From Nissolia schottii (taxonomy: Eukaryota; Streptophyta; Magnoliopsida; Fabales; Fabaceae), in NCBI GenBank assembly GCA_003254905.1, contig QANU01068154.1, positions 96,071 through 160,070 of the forward strand: a stretch of DNA of 64,000 nt. Direction: 5' to 3'. The notes beneath the pieces were generated by a model. That model was not told the DNA's origin. It searched no databases and saw nothing but the letters and a program-made list of their open reading frames with translations. Both the position numbers and the translations under genes were made by a program. Positions within the stretch are counted from its first letter, which is position 1. Every line of letters begins with the position of its first letter. Positions 23,901 through 38,900 of the stretch are shown here, one piece after another.

Positions 23901-26900
23901 TGTAGTATGTAGGAGAATTTGTAGGAGGATTTTGTAGGAGGATATATATAGAATTAATCATCAAAATTATGCCAATGAAATGACTATTCTTTTCTGTAAA
24001 AAAAAATTGTTGGCCATGTCTGAAAATAAAATTATCCATAGTTTTCAAGCATGAGTTTCAGTTGTTGAAGTATGTCTTCATTTTTTATTTTGAGATAATA
24101 CGCTGATCCCAATTCAACTTGTGTTTTGAAGTTCACGCTCGAAGACTGCAATCCCTGAAGGCTCTTACATATGCTCCTTCAACCAACTCTGAATTTTTGA
24201 CCAGTTTGTATGAAATTGTATTTGGTATACTAGAGAAGGTTTGTGCTTTCTTGTTATCCCCATTACATATATGTAAGATATTGACTTTGCAAATTTATTT
24301 TTAATCTGTCCTGAAGCCACCTCTTTTGGAGTAAGTTGTTTGGAACTGTTGGTTTGTGCCGTTAGATTTTGGAGCTTTTCTTTTGATTTAGATTTGGTTG
24401 TGTTGTCATAAAAAGATGGGCAATGTTCTGTGGCAGTGGCTGTATATGCTGTTATTTGTTGTCTGGGCTTGGAGTAAAATGCATTTATTTTTAAGGATTG
24501 GTCCCCTTAAACAATAAACTGTATTATCCTAAGATGTGTAGATTTGGGCTATTGATTCTTGTGGTGCGGCCTCTTGTAAGCCTCTTTTTAATTTCTTACT
24601 CAGTCACCTACTAGGGAGAGGTTTATTCTTGAGTTGACACTGAATGCAATCAACTTCGAGTCATCTATCTTACCCAAGATTTGCTTTTGTATATAATTGT
24701 GTTTATGGCTTCTCTCTGGTGCTATGTTCAGAGATGGTTCAAAAGATTTGGCAGCCTTACCTGCATTTTCTATTGTTTTTTTTTCATTTCACCCCCCCCC
24801 TTCCATTGGTACCTTATCCTTCCATTGGTTGTAGTTTCAGCTCTTTCTGTCTAAAAAATACCTTTCTTTATCAATAGAGTTGTGAAACTATGGTGCTTGA
24901 GCTTTCTTCACTTTTTCTGCTATTAACAATTTTCAGGTTGGTACCCCACCAAAGCGAAAGAAAGGCATACTTGGGGTTGGGGCTAAAGGTGGTGATAAAG
25001 AAGTAAGATCATTGCTTTTAACTTTTCTTTCTTTCATCCTGATATATGTGTGTACTTCTTAATTTTCAACTTGAAGTGAATCTTTTCTTATCTGCTGTGG
25101 AACTGTTGCTACATCATCCAAAAGCACAGCAAAATTCTAGGCTCTTAAAAAATATAATTTAGTGAGAGAAAATATTTTATATTCCAACAACTGATTTGAC
25201 ACCTCTCTCTTTATATTTTTCTTTTGCTGAGGGAGACAACAAATCTTGACATATTTTGAGCTTTTATATTGCAGAGTATAATAAATACTTGATGTTTCCT
25301 AGCAAAGCGGTTCCTAAATATATCTTATTTCCCAAAAATAAAAGGAACAGAAATCATGAAATTATAAAATCCAAATATAGAAGATTATGGATATTAGAAA
25401 GCTGATTATGGGGTGAACAGATCTAACAAAGGAGCTTTCCCAAATTTAAATCATCATGCTGAAAGGAGCCCTTGAATGCTCTTAACAGATGGTACTGAAA
25501 ATACTGCATCTGAATCACCACCTGAAAGGGGATATTTTACTTTTCGGAGCTTATGTTCTTGTTTGGTGTTTGATTTTCTTGCTAGAATGGTTTCCTATCA
25601 GAGGTCTTTGTACTTATCTCTCTTGTGACGTAATTTGTGGCTAGGTTAATATGATCTGCCAACATTTTATGCTGGATTTTAAATTGCCAAATAGAAATAT
25701 GTATCTATTAATTCAAACAATAGTCCTATTTATGTTTCATTATATGCTTGATGGTATAGTCTATCATCCGAACCAATCTGCAATATGCTGCCTTAAGTGC
25801 TCTACGAAGACTACCTCTGGATCCTGGAAATCCGGCTTTTCTCCATTATGCTGTACAAGGGTAAGCTACTCTCATATCTGACATTTACTAGTTATTGCTC
25901 ATGTTTGTACTTTAGAGCCTTTAGGATCTTTTGCTGATAGTTCCATTTTTCTAGTTTATTGTTTCTTAGTTTCAGCAGCACATTTCCTTTCTCTATTAAG
26001 GAATTATTCCTTATGAAATAAACCTAAAGTATTCTATGTTGTTTAAAATTTAGTTTAGTCTTCTTTTGTAGATTATTATTTAAATTATTTAAATGCCTTT
26101 GGAGTGTGGGTATCGTTGACAATGGTGTCTGTATTGTTATCTCCTTACCCTAGATTCTGGAATTTTTCAAGAACCAGAGCTTAGAAGAACAGGATTGTTC
26201 TTGGCCTATTGGCCTATCTTTGTTTGATCAACCTTTTGCTTCTTGCTTCTCACTTATTTTGGAGCTAGCATTAATTGCATAGTTTATTAGTTTTCACATT
26301 CTTCCTTTCAGTGTTTATACTTTATAGTTTTCACTTGTTAGTACTGAACATATTTGACTTCAGGATTTCATCGAATGATCCGGTTGCTGTGAGGCATGGG
26401 CTGGAATTGGTTTCTGAGTTAGCTACAAGGGATCCTTATGCTGTAGCTATGGCATTAGGTAACAGTTCAGATCTTCAGAATAGTTTTCCATTTAAGTGGT
26501 GTTTCATGGCATATTCTTTTGCAATCTAATGTTGGAAAAATGTTTCCCCATCTAATTCTCCCTGGATATTCTTCTGCAGGAAAGCATGTGGAGCCAGGAG
26601 GTATGCTGGTTGGATCTTTATCATCTCTTTCTTACTTCATTTATTTTTTATTGTTTTGAGTATGACATTGAATTTGATGCCTTAAGACTTGATATTTGTC
26701 TTGTAATTTCATGTTTTGTGTGTCCGTGGAGAGGAACTCCACCTTACGTCAGGCCTTTAATATACTTAAATGACAAGATATATATGGGAAGTTTGTGTAC
26801 TTAATTTCTGAATTTTTCTGCTATAACTACTCACTTTCATAGGAAGAAATAAGGCTTTGTGGGTTTTAATGACTCTACTTTGTGTTGTTCCACCACATCT

Positions 26901-29900
26901 AATTTGTTTGGTCATGGTTTTGGGTGTGTTGCAGGGGCCTTACAAGATGTTCTCCATTTGCATGATGTTCTTGCTAGAGTTTCTCTAGCCAGGTTATGCT
27001 GTACAATATCAAGAGCTAGAGCTTTAGATGGTTGGTGTATTAATAAACTTCTGTTGTTTAATGAAAATTGGTCTTCGGGAAGTTTGAGATGATTGAATTT
27101 TTGTTTTGCTTCCCTGTACAGAGAGATCAGATATTAGATCTCAGTTCAATTCAGTGCTCTATCAACTTCTGTTGGATCCCAGTGAAAGAGTCTGTTTTGA
27201 GGCAATTCTTTGTGTACTTGGAAAATATGATAACAATGAGAGGTGTGATTTCTTACATATAATAATAGTCTCTGCACTCATATAACCACTTTGATTGGCT
27301 AGGTTACAGATTCTATGCAAGCTACTATGTTAACCTACTGTCTAAACTTTTTAGGACTGAGGAGCGCGCTTCTGGGTGGTATCATTTGACCAGGGAGATT
27401 CTCAAGTTACCGGATTCAAAGGAAGGTTCTAAAGATAAATCTCAGAAGAATAAACGTCCACAGCCTCTTATAAAACTTGTAATGAGAAGGTTCAGAAACT
27501 CATTTGTGTGTTAGTGCCTGCATTCTATTTTGTCATGTTGAACTCTCCAGTTGTCAAACTTGGGTAAAGTCAAAATTGTCTAATCTTTATGTACATTGTC
27601 TAATGTCTACTATTTATGGGTTTTCAGGTTAGAAAGTTCTTTCCGTAGCTTTTCGAGACCTGTGCTTCATGCAGCAGCTAGAGTTGTGCAGGAGATGGGG
27701 AAAAGTCGAGCTGCTGCTTTTGCTTTGGGCTTGCAGGATGTTGATGAAGGGGCACATGTCAATACCTTTGCTGAGGCTGCAGATGTTAATGATTCAGATG
27801 AAAGTACACATCCTGAAAGTAATGTTTGTTTTATTTGTTTTTAGTCCAAACTTGCTTATCATTGTAACCAAGGTTTCTGGCCATTTTTATTATTGTAGTT
27901 AATTAGGTATAGATGTAGATTGTTACCAAGGTTCTTGATCATTAATTATCACTGTAGAGATATAAACCAACCTTGAACCTTCACTTAACAACTTAGGCTT
28001 CCGACTGAATTGGTACAAGTATAATGTTTTTCCTACACTCTGCTATTACCTTCACGCTCTTCCCTTTTGGTTTCTTATGGTTTTCCGTTGGTTGAGTTAT
28101 TCATTTTTAGATTCGATTTTGAGGTTTTTGATGACATTATTTTTGTTGGGTTCTAGTTACTGTTGTGAAAGGGAGATGTGGAGGGATTGGAAAATTCCTG
28201 TACAATTGATTCACTAACTTAATTTTTGTTAGGGCTGTGTGTGTATTTAACTATTTATATTAATAAACTAGATTTAGTACTGGTTCAATCCCTGTTTAAT
28301 ACTTACAAAACACTTGTGTAATATTCTTCTCTTTCACTCCTTCTCTCAGGCTGGATAATAGATGCTAACTATGATTTCATGTTACCAATGTAATCTACCC
28401 TTTTCTGTCAAGAGCTTTTGTAAACATGTCTTCAAGTTGTTCTCTAGTCTATTCATGGTCAATAGGAATGAGTCATCGTTTTTCACAAAGACAGTCCAGT
28501 TCAATTTTTTTTTTATTTTATCTTTTTCTCTGTGTGTGTGTCTTCATGAGAAGCAGGGTTAGATACAATATGAACTGAAGGCTGATTGCCTTGCAATAGC
28601 TGCACAAGCCTAGTGCTATTGAAACCAATCTCATCGAGAGAACTATTTGTGCAAGTTCAGATTCAGTGTGTGATAGCTTGATACTGTGATTCTAAACCTG
28701 ACCGAGACACTACAATTTGTTTCTCACCCCAAAAAACTGGTCATCTCCATTATTCAGTGAAATCTCAGTATCCTGAAGTTATTTTTCATCTATAGGAGAA
28801 CCATCCCAAGCTGCATTAGAGAATCCTTTACCCAAGTGCCCTCTTGACTCTTGAGTTTTGAGGTATTTAGCATTTCTGAATTAGCACCCTAATAAGTCAT
28901 TTGTGGAAAAGACATGAACTGTGGTTTGCCACACTGATAGAGAGCTATGTTAAGAAGGCCCATCTTTTTTATGATAATTAAATTTGCCGACCAACTTCCT
29001 ATGTTGCACTAGGTTTTTGAAGAAAATCTCCACATGGTTTGGCTTCCAACATACTTGTTTCTTTAGGCAAATGCAAATAAGGGATCTACTGCGACTTTGG
29101 TGTGGAAATTCACCTACATAAATGATTTGGGCAAAGTATTTTAAACCGTAAGCAGAGTGTGTATTGAGTCCCCCAAAAATTTCTATAGCTTAGAAAATAG
29201 CTGCATTGAAAAACCTTAAAAAAAAAACATAAATGATAATTATGATAGTTTTAAAACTTTATATCAGTCAGCTAAACATCCAGGAAAGATCCTCTGGACT
29301 AAATCATCCAACACTGATCTGGCCTGGCCCTGGGTTCAATTGTATGATGACAATCAGTCCTTTGCACACTAGATGCTACAATTTCAGCTCAAAAATTGAT
29401 GCTCCAATGCAAAACTCCTTTGATCTCAAGAGCACTTAGCTGCAATTCCTTGAGTCACCTTTTCCTTGCCTATGACTAAGACTAAACCGAGTTGAACAAC
29501 TAGACATGTATTAGGTACGAAAAGGGAAGAAAGACCAATTGGTAGGATGAAAAAGAAAGATTGATCAAGAAGAAGGAAAATATTGATAAATCCTTAGGGT
29601 TTGTTTGGTTGGGGGCAAAAATGGAGGTGTTACTCATAAATCCAATCCATTAAACTTTCACTCCCATTTTTACCCCTCCAACCAAACACATCCTAAGAAG
29701 GGAGATTGATCCAACCTTTTGTTTTTTTATCATTTTCTTTTGGGGGAAAAGGCAAGAATAGAATAGAGTGGACAGTTCCTGTATAATGGGATGCACTAAT
29801 TTTATTCTAAATAGTCTTCCTTTGTGTACTATTTACATTAATCAACTAAATTGTGCGGACTGCAGAGAGATTGGGCAGCTTTGCTCCATTGAGTTTTTCT

Positions 29901-32900
29901 ACTTTTCTCTGTTATTTTGTGTTTTCTTTTCTTTTCCTTTTTTCTTTCTTTGGAGGTTCCCTTAACTATTATCTTCCAACTTCCTGGTACTTCTCTTCAT
30001 TTTCACACATTTCTACTTTTATAAGAAAAAGATGGTAGATTTAGTACATGCCTTGTACAACAAGAACAAGCACAGCAGAATACTTCTAACACTTAAAAAC
30101 ACATTAATGTAGTAATATTATTGTCGTCTGGCACCATATGCACAGTTGTGTATAGATTCTATGTTCACAGGAGGTTTCTATGACCGCAAAGACGTTTTCT
30201 GTTATAAATTTGTATCCCTTGCTGCTTTTTACAGAAAGCAGCAGATACAATGTGCACTTTCATTATTGAGTAACAAGTCTCACTTCAATGGTTTGTGCTT
30301 GGTTAGTTTCTATGAATCAATCCTACTAGGAACCCTCCACATGATTTCATTGAAGTGTTTAATTCCTATGCTAGGATATATTTTCCCCCGGGTCCTTTTG
30401 CTCCATCATGATTTATGCTCTGGATGTCAGTTACTTTCATGTTCTCTTGCATGCATTAAATCTATAGTGTTACACAAGGATGTGATTAATGCATAGAGTA
30501 GATGAGTGGGTTGTGTTATCTGAACTATTTATTATCTAATTGCATTCTTAATTGGTGCTTTGATGTAGACATACGAAGAACTTCTTCAATATCTAATTTA
30601 GCTGGTGGCAGAGATACCACTGCGGGTTTATTGGCTTCATTAATGGAAGTTGTACGGACAACAGTGGCCTGTGAATGTGTTTATGTACGGGCGATGGTGA
30701 TTAAGGCACTAATCTGGATGCAAAGCCCAGTTGACACATTTGATGAACTTGAATCTATTATTGCATCTGAACTTTCTGATCCAGCTTGGCCAGCAGCACT
30801 ATTGAATGATGTACTACTCACTCTACATGCTCGATTTAAGGTAAATGGACTATCTCTTATTTGTGATATATGAATAAATCCACTCCCTCATGAACACAGG
30901 TTTGTTCAACAAAGCATTACTTGAAGGATAGGCACAATCTATGGTTGAATTTTGCCTCAAAAAGGCAAAAAAGAAAAATAAAAAAGGGTGAAAAATCTCC
31001 TAAAATCTAGCGCTATTAAGTGAAGACTTATAAATGGTTTTATATCTAATACGCTTTCTCAGACAAGAGCCCAATGGACTTGAAGCATGGACAATGCAAG
31101 GATCACCTTTCCTTGTGCTGAAATTCAACTTCATTTGGAAGAATAGGCCAACAAGGATTATTGACCCCTTGGTGATAGGGGCTCGAATATCATGACAAAG
31201 ACTAACTCTGCTAAAAACTTTTGTTAAGTTATCATTTGTTGAAAAATGCATATAATTTTTTCTTTGTTAAGTTGTTCAAATACTGTTGTCCATGCACTGA
31301 CTAGGATAATTACTACAAATGCTTTGACTGAGAGATGAGCTTGAATGGTGAAATTTTAAAAATATATTTTGCTGAAGTGACATAACATTGACTTATTATC
31401 CGTCATCCTTGTGAACTTTGTACAAACTTCATGCAAGTAATGTGTTCATGTCCTTTTGTATTCATGCATAACAAAAAACATAAACTTGCCTAACAGTTAT
31501 TTCAATTTTGGTTTGAAGGCTTCTCCAGATATGGCTGTTACACTTCTTCAAATTGCAAGAATATTTGCTACTAAAGTTCCTGGAAAGGTTGATGCTGATG
31601 TGCTACAACTGCTTTGGAAGGCAAGTTTTTATACTATTTACCTTGGCAGCGATTTGAAATTCTCTGTTTGGCATGTAACTGTTTATAATGGAGTAGTGAA
31701 ATGCTGATAAGGAGAGATAAATGCAAAACACAACTTCTGAAGCAACATATCCGTTCACACATAGCATGCATGCTCACAGATGCCATATAAAATTAATCAA
31801 TTTTAATCTTCCTTGTTAATTTTGACTTAAATGAATAATTGACTAAATGAATAGTTTGTTTCCAGACATGTCTTGTTGGAGCTGGTCCTGATGGGAAACA
31901 TAAAGCTTTAGAAGCAGTCACTATTGTTCTTGACCTACCACCTCCACAACCAGGATCAATGCTTGGTCTTACTTTGGTGGACAGGGTGTCTGCATCTGAC
32001 CCAAAGTCTGCTCTTGCATTACAAAGATTAGTCCAAGCTGCGGTAAGAATTGTTATTTTTTCAGAAGACCTTGTTTGTTCTTTGGCTTCTGCATTAATTA
32101 TGTTTGAGTTACATTTCTAAGTTTGCTGACCGCTTCTGCTTTTAGGTATGGTTTCTTGGAGAAAATGCAAATTATGCTGCTTCTGAATATGCTTGGGAAT
32201 CTGCTACCCCTCCTGGTACTGCATTGATGATGTTAGATGCTGATAAAATGGTAGCTGCTGCTAGTTCTCGTAATCCTACTCTAGCTGGTGCCTTGACTAG
32301 GCTCCAGAGGTGTGCATTCAGTGGCAGCTGGGAGGTATATTGCCCATCTTGGTGGTTTCCCTTTCTTTACCTGTTTGCCTCTCAAAATTTTAATTGATTT
32401 GTTAAATGGTATTATTTACACTACATTATGAGAAGAATGATATATTAAAATTTTTGTAGTTTAGTGTTAGTTGTTCTTCCCAGAGTATTAAGTCTGATTC
32501 ATTCAATCAATGAGTATATGTATTTGTGCACATTTTTGCTAGATGGTTTTTTGTTCTTGCTGTGTAACTTAAATATTCTGTTAAATGGACATACAGATTC
32601 GAATAGTTGCTGCTCAGGCTCTTACAACTATGGCAATCAGATCTGGTGAGCCTTTCAGGTTACAGATTTACGAGTTTCTGCACACTTTGGCACAAGGTGG
32701 TCTGCAGTCACAGTTCTCAGAAATTCATCTTAGTAACGGAGAAGATCAAGGAGCTAGTGGTACTGGCCTTGGAGTTTTATTAAGTCCTATGATAAAGGTT
32801 CTGGATGAGATGTATAGAGCACAGGATGAGTTGGTCAAGTAAGAGCCATTTCCTAATTTTATGCTTGCTTCAAATTTACTGATCCTGATTAATAATGCTC

Positions 32901-35900
32901 ATGAACCATGTCTGTGAATAGGGAAATACGCAATCATGACAACGCCAAGAAAGAATGGACTGATGATGAATTGAAGAAACTATATGGAACCCATGAAAGG
33001 CTGCTAGACCTTGTTTCATTGTTTTGTTATGTTCCAAGAGCAAAGTATCTACCTTTGGGCCCAGTAAGGTACTAATCTGTTTACAGTGCATTCTGTATTT
33101 GGGTTGATCATGCAATTTACTCATGTTGCATCTAGAGAAACTAGTAGGCTCTTAGCTTCTGCAGTCAGCGGAGTGCGTCAGAAGTGGTGATACTTTTCAG
33201 AATGGGCAGGAGAATTTAGGTTTTTGAGCGCCTTCATTATGAAGATAATTTAGGATTTTGAATGCATAATATTTTAGGTCTTACTTATTTGAAACTTTGT
33301 ATCTGTAACTTTATTATGCATTAAGCACCAAAAATGGCAGCCATTTCCCACTAGGTGGAGTTGGGTTACATGGATCAATTGGTCCGTGATCTATCTCAAG
33401 TTTATTATGCATTTTTAGAAATTAAAACCTTGGTGTCTCTATAGCTTTACTCATTGGCTTTATGGCATTATGTTTTAAATATGGTTTTCCTGTAAATTTT
33501 TTTGGTAGTGCCAAACTCATTGACATCTACCGTACACGCCACAATATTAGTGCATCAACTGGTTTGAGTGATCCAGCTGTTGCCACTGGTATATCTGATC
33601 TCATCTATGAATCCACCAAACCAGCAGCACCTGCTGAGCCTGATACACTTGATGATGACCTAGTAAATGCTTGGGCAGCAAACCTTGGAGATGATGGCTT
33701 GTGGGGAAACAATGCACCAGCAATGAATAGGGTATGGCTCTGACCTTAATAATATTTTTGGTTGCTTTATTTTGTGTATGTTATCTCTCTCTCTTTCTCT
33801 ATATATATATATGTATATATATATTGAACTTAGTTGATTTAAATCGATAAAAAACCTTATTCTTATTTTTGGTACTAGGTAAATGAATTTCTGGCAGGTG
33901 CGGGAACAGATGCCCCAGAAGTTGACGAAGAGAATATAATCTCTAGGCCTTCAGTCAGCTATGAAGATATGTGGGCAAAAACACTTTTAGAATCTTCAGA
34001 ACTAGAGGTAAGGATTAAGCCAGATCCTATTATACTTAACATAGGATGCAATGGGTCTTGAATTTTATTTATGGTCTGTATCACTCACATCCAATCCTTG
34101 GAAGAACAGGAAGATGATGCAAGGTCATTGGGATCATCATCTCCAGATTCAACAGGATCTGTTGAAACTTCAATATCGTCCCACTTTGGAGGAATGGCCT
34201 ACCCGTCACTATTTAGTTCCAAACCATCATCACACACTAAGGTAAAAAAATATTATGATCAATGTATATTGCAACATGTACCATGCTTCTATTTTGATGC
34301 TATTCTGATCCTTTCATATTTGTGCATAAATTTTCTTAGCCTTGAGAGGAATAATACAATGTGTAGCATTCTGATTTAATATGGGGATTGAATGGTCAAT
34401 TCTTAGTATGATTGTTAGTTAGATAAACATTGTAAGTTAACAACGCCTATGGATTGTGACCAAAATGCAAAATGTATTCATTATTATGTGTGAAAACCAT
34501 TAGAACATATACAAAGCTATTGGGATTGTGATACAAGTGGAATAGGAAGTTAGTTAGAGGGAGTTAGTTAGATACTCTAACTGAATAACTAATGGGAAAC
34601 TGAATAGAAATTCAGTATAAAGGGCATGTAACAAATCATTAGAATTTATGGAATAACATACCTGCACTTCCATTCTCTTATCTCTGTTCTCCTCTCTATC
34701 TTTGCGCTCTCTATCTCTGTTCTTCTTCTCTTCTTTCTACTCTTCTTCTGCGACATATCATTGGTATCTAGAGCCTTTCGATCCACCAATGGCGGAAGCG
34801 ACTCGGCTATAGACGGCGATTTGCGAGACGGAAGAAAGGATTATGGTCGTAATTGATCCGCAACTGCGTGCATTGGACCAACGCTTTGAGATACAATACG
34901 ATAACCTTCAAGAAGCCATGAGAGGCCTGGGCTTACAGCTAGCGGAGCTGGGAGGCGCGTGACGACAGCGAGGGAAACGAAGGGGAGTATCAAATTCCCA
35001 CTCGTTTAACTTGATTGGAATTTCCCAAATTCAATCGAGAGGACGTGTGTTCTTGGCTTGCTAAGTGTGAACGATTCTTTGCCTCAGATGGCATGTCGGA
35101 AGGGGAAAAGGTAGTGGTAGCTAGCATTGTGTTGGATGAAGCTTCCTTCCGATGGTTTCAAAGTATGGAACAAGGAAGGGAAGGAAGGGTTGCGTGGCGT
35201 GAATTTGCAGAGGCGGTGCAAATCAGATTTGGGAATGAGTTTGACACCCCCCCATGGAAGAGCTCAAGAAGCTAGTGCAGCGTGGAAGCCTTGAAGATTA
35301 TCAAGAATCATTTGACAACTTGGTATGTAGAACTGATCTCAATGAACAGCAAAAGCTGCAGTGCTTCATAGGGGGCCTCAGTCCTGAGTTTTGCTCCAAG
35401 AAACTTGCTTGAGGCCACTCGAATAGCGAAATTACAGGAGCGAAGCATGGCTTTACTGCAGAAACGCAGCAACAGTTTTTTCAGGAGCAGTCTTGGAGAA
35501 GATAGAAGAGCGGGAACACCATCATTTGAGAAAAAGGAGGATAAGAGCACTGAGGCAATGCAAAAGGGAATTTTGGGAAAACCGAATTACACCTTCCAAA
35601 GGAAGCTGACTCCTAAGGAAATGGATGGGCATAGGGCAAAGAATTTATGCTATTTTTGCCATGAAAGGTACTTTCCCAACCATGATTATCCTCAAAGGAA
35701 GAAACTCCAAGTTTTTTTTCATGGAGGTGGATGAGGGTGACGCCACTGTGGATCTTGATGGTATGGAAAATAGTAGCGTTCCTGCATATGAGGACTGCTC
35801 TGCAGTTTCAATAACGGATAGCCCCACTGTTTCTTTGAATGCTATCCATGGAGATTCCACTTATCCCATGATGAGATTGATTGGGTGGATTGGGAAGAGA

Positions 35901-38900
35901 AGAATTTTTGTCTTGATAGATATGGGGAGCACTCACAACTTCATTGATGAGAGGCTATGCCAAGAAGGTGTAGGCACATTGAAACCAATACCTCCTGTAC
36001 AGATTACTGTGGCTGATGGTGGCTTAATTCAAGGTGCTGGCAACTGTGCAGATATTAAATGGAGAATGCAGGGGTATGATTTCGTGACTTCTGCAATTGC
36101 CATTCCTTTAAATAGCTGTGATCTTATTTTGGGGATGCAGTGGTCGAAACAATGGGGGTACTATCTCATGGGACTTTAGAAATTTGGTGATGGATTTTTA
36201 TATGGGCAATGACAAGGTGCAGCTTACTGCTGTCAAAGAAGCCTCCAATAAAGTGGTAAATGGTGCTAAACTCAATCAGATAATGGTGGAGGAAAAATAC
36301 TGCTTGATGCTGCAGTTGGTACCCTATTCTAATGACATACTATGCTGTTCACTGACGGCTGAGGAAGATACAGAGTTGCAAATTGAGGGCCAAAAAGCTG
36401 CTTTACTAGTAGAATTTGAAGATGTATTTGAGGAACCAAAGCAGCTGCCTCCGTTTAGAGGGTTGCATGATCACAAGATTGTCCTCAAAGAAGGTTCTAA
36501 TCCCACGGCAATGAGGCCTTATAGGTATCCTCCTGCCCAAAAAAGATGTTATTGATGGCATGGTTAAGGAGCTGTTGGATTCGGGAGTAATTCAGCCTAG
36601 TTCCTCTCCCTTTGCTGCACCCTGTTGTGTTGGTTAAGAAAAAAGATGGGAGTTGGAGGATGTGTGTTGACTATAGAAGGTTGAATGACATGACCATCAA
36701 AGCAAAATTCCCTATTCCTTTGGTCGAAGACTTATTGGATGAACTGGGAGGAGCCAAGGTGTTTTCTAAGCTTGATTTGAGGGCAGGATACCATTAAATC
36801 CGTATGAGGCCAGATGATGTGGAGAAGACTGCCTTTCAAACACATTCGGGTCAATTTGAGTATGTGGTAATGTCTTTTGGTTTGTCCAATGCTCCTGCAA
36901 CTTTTTAAGGTGCTATGAATACCATCGTTGCTCCTTTACTTAGGAGATGTGTCCTAATTTTCTTTGATGATATATTGGTTTATAGTTCTTGTGTGAAGGA
37001 CCATTTGGTTCACCTTAGAGATGTCTTTTCCATTTTAAGGTCTAACCACTGCTCTGCCAAGAGAAGCAAATGTGCTTTCTTTACTCCTAAAATAGAGTAT
37101 TTGGGCCATTTCATCTCAGCTGGAGGGGTTACCACAGACCCTGCCAAGATTGTCACGGCGCAGCAGTGGCCTGAACCGCAGAACGTGAAACAACTCGGGA
37201 TTTTTGGGCCTCTCTGGTTATTATAGAAGGTTTATAAGGAACTATAGCATCATTGCTTCTCCACTTACTGATAAATATGCTCATTTTATTGCCCTTTCAC
37301 ATCCCTTCACAGCAGCTCAGTTGGCTGACATTTTCATCAGGGACATTTATAAATTACATGGTGCTCCAGCTAATATTGTCAGTAACCGTGACCCCCTATT
37401 CACCAGCCATTTTTGGACTGCATTCCTACTGCAGTTGGGTGTCTCTCAGAGCCTTTCTATGGCTTATCATCCGCAATCCGATGGACAAAGTGAGGTTCTT
37501 AATCGTTGCTTGGAGCATTATTTGCGTGCAATGACATGGCAAAGACCTAAGGAATGGTATAGGTGGTTACCCTTAGCTGAGTGGTGGTGCAACACCACTT
37601 TTCATTCGGCTATCCAAGCCCACTCTTTATGAAGTTTTGTACGGCCAACCGCCGCCTATCCACCTCCCTTATTTTCCCCATAGTACTCCGGTTGAAGCGG
37701 TTGATCGCAGCTTTATTGCGAGGGAGGCTATGCTGCAGAAGCTGAAAATCAACTTGAAGAGGGCTCAGAACCGTTGAAGCAATTGGTCAATAGACACAGG
37801 TCTGACCGTGTTTTCAAGGAAGGGGATTGGGTGTTCCTCAAATTGCAACCTTATCGGCAGCAATCTGCCCAGTCTCGTGACCACGAGAAGTTATCCCCAC
37901 GGTATTTTGGTCCGTATCAGATTCTTCATAGAGTGGGGGAAGTGGCGTATACCCTGAAATTGCCGGCTGATTCACGGATTCATCCTACCTTTCATGTTTC
38001 CTTGTTAGAAGCTCGCTGAGACCCTAACATTCAGCTCCGGGCTTTACTGCAGGAATGGGGTGGCCACTTGGATATGCCTAAGGAACCTTTGAAGATCTTA
38101 GAGCAGCAAATGGTGCAACGGCGACACAAGGCAGTGACAGAGGTGCTCGTCCAATGGAGGGGTGAGCTGGAAGAGGATGCTACATGGGAGGTTTTGTTTG
38201 AGTTACAGAGAAGGTTTCCTGCCTTCGACACAAGGGCTGCTCCTTGAGGTCAAGGAGTGTTTTGAGGGGGGGGGGATTTGATACGAGTGGAATAGGAAGT
38301 TAGTTAGAGGGAGGGAGTTAGATACTCTAACTGAATAACTAACGGGAAACTGAAAAGAAATTCAGTATAAAGGGCATGCAACAAATCTAGGGTTTATGGA
38401 ATAACATACCTGCACTTCCATTCTCTTATCTCTATTTCCTCTGTTCTCCTCTCTATCTCTGTTCTTCTCTCCTTTCTACTCTTCTTCTGCGACATATCAG
38501 ATTGCTCCACATTCCAAAATGGATTTCGCCAGTAGCAATGTGGAATCAATGTTTCTGTGTACTGTATGCGATTCTGTTTAAATTATTGCTGTTGGGTAAA
38601 GATACAAGGGTTATCATGGGAGGGTCAAATCACAATTCATTTGGCTTTTTATTGTGTCATAGACTGTCTTTGGAAACTTAATCATTTGTGTGTGAAATTA
38701 CTTACGGAAATCTGAATAATCTATGGCAGGACAAGGCAGCAAGCCGAAGTAGTGGTCCTTCTATTTATGAGGGTCTTGGTTCTCCCGTAAGAGCCCTTTA
38801 CATTTTCTAGTATTCTTTATTCGTCTAATCTTAGGTTAAATATTAAATCACTAAATCTCTACAGATAAGAGAAGAGCCTCCCCCGTACTCATCCCCGCAA

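Larger units (their letters stand above)
34529..38499 (+). mobile_element. Defective chromovirus-type gypsy retrotransposon in TASH3 intron 23
   Basis: The 5' LTR is at 34529-34760 and the 3' LTR at 38279-38499. Both start TGATAC and end GCGACATATCA. A perfect target duplication GATTG flanks the element (34524-34528, 38500-38504). The primer-binding site TGGTATCTAGAGCC (34762-34775) resembles the initiator-Met tRNA type, and a G-rich polypurine tract precedes 38279. The order is gag, protease, RT, integrase and a C-terminal chromodomain-like segment. RNase H and the N-terminal integrase are deleted. The LTRs differ at a few positions plus short indels. Short LTRs and a chromodomain suggest the Reina-like clade. 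It is in the same orientation as the host gene and wholly intronic. Confidence 0.93.
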
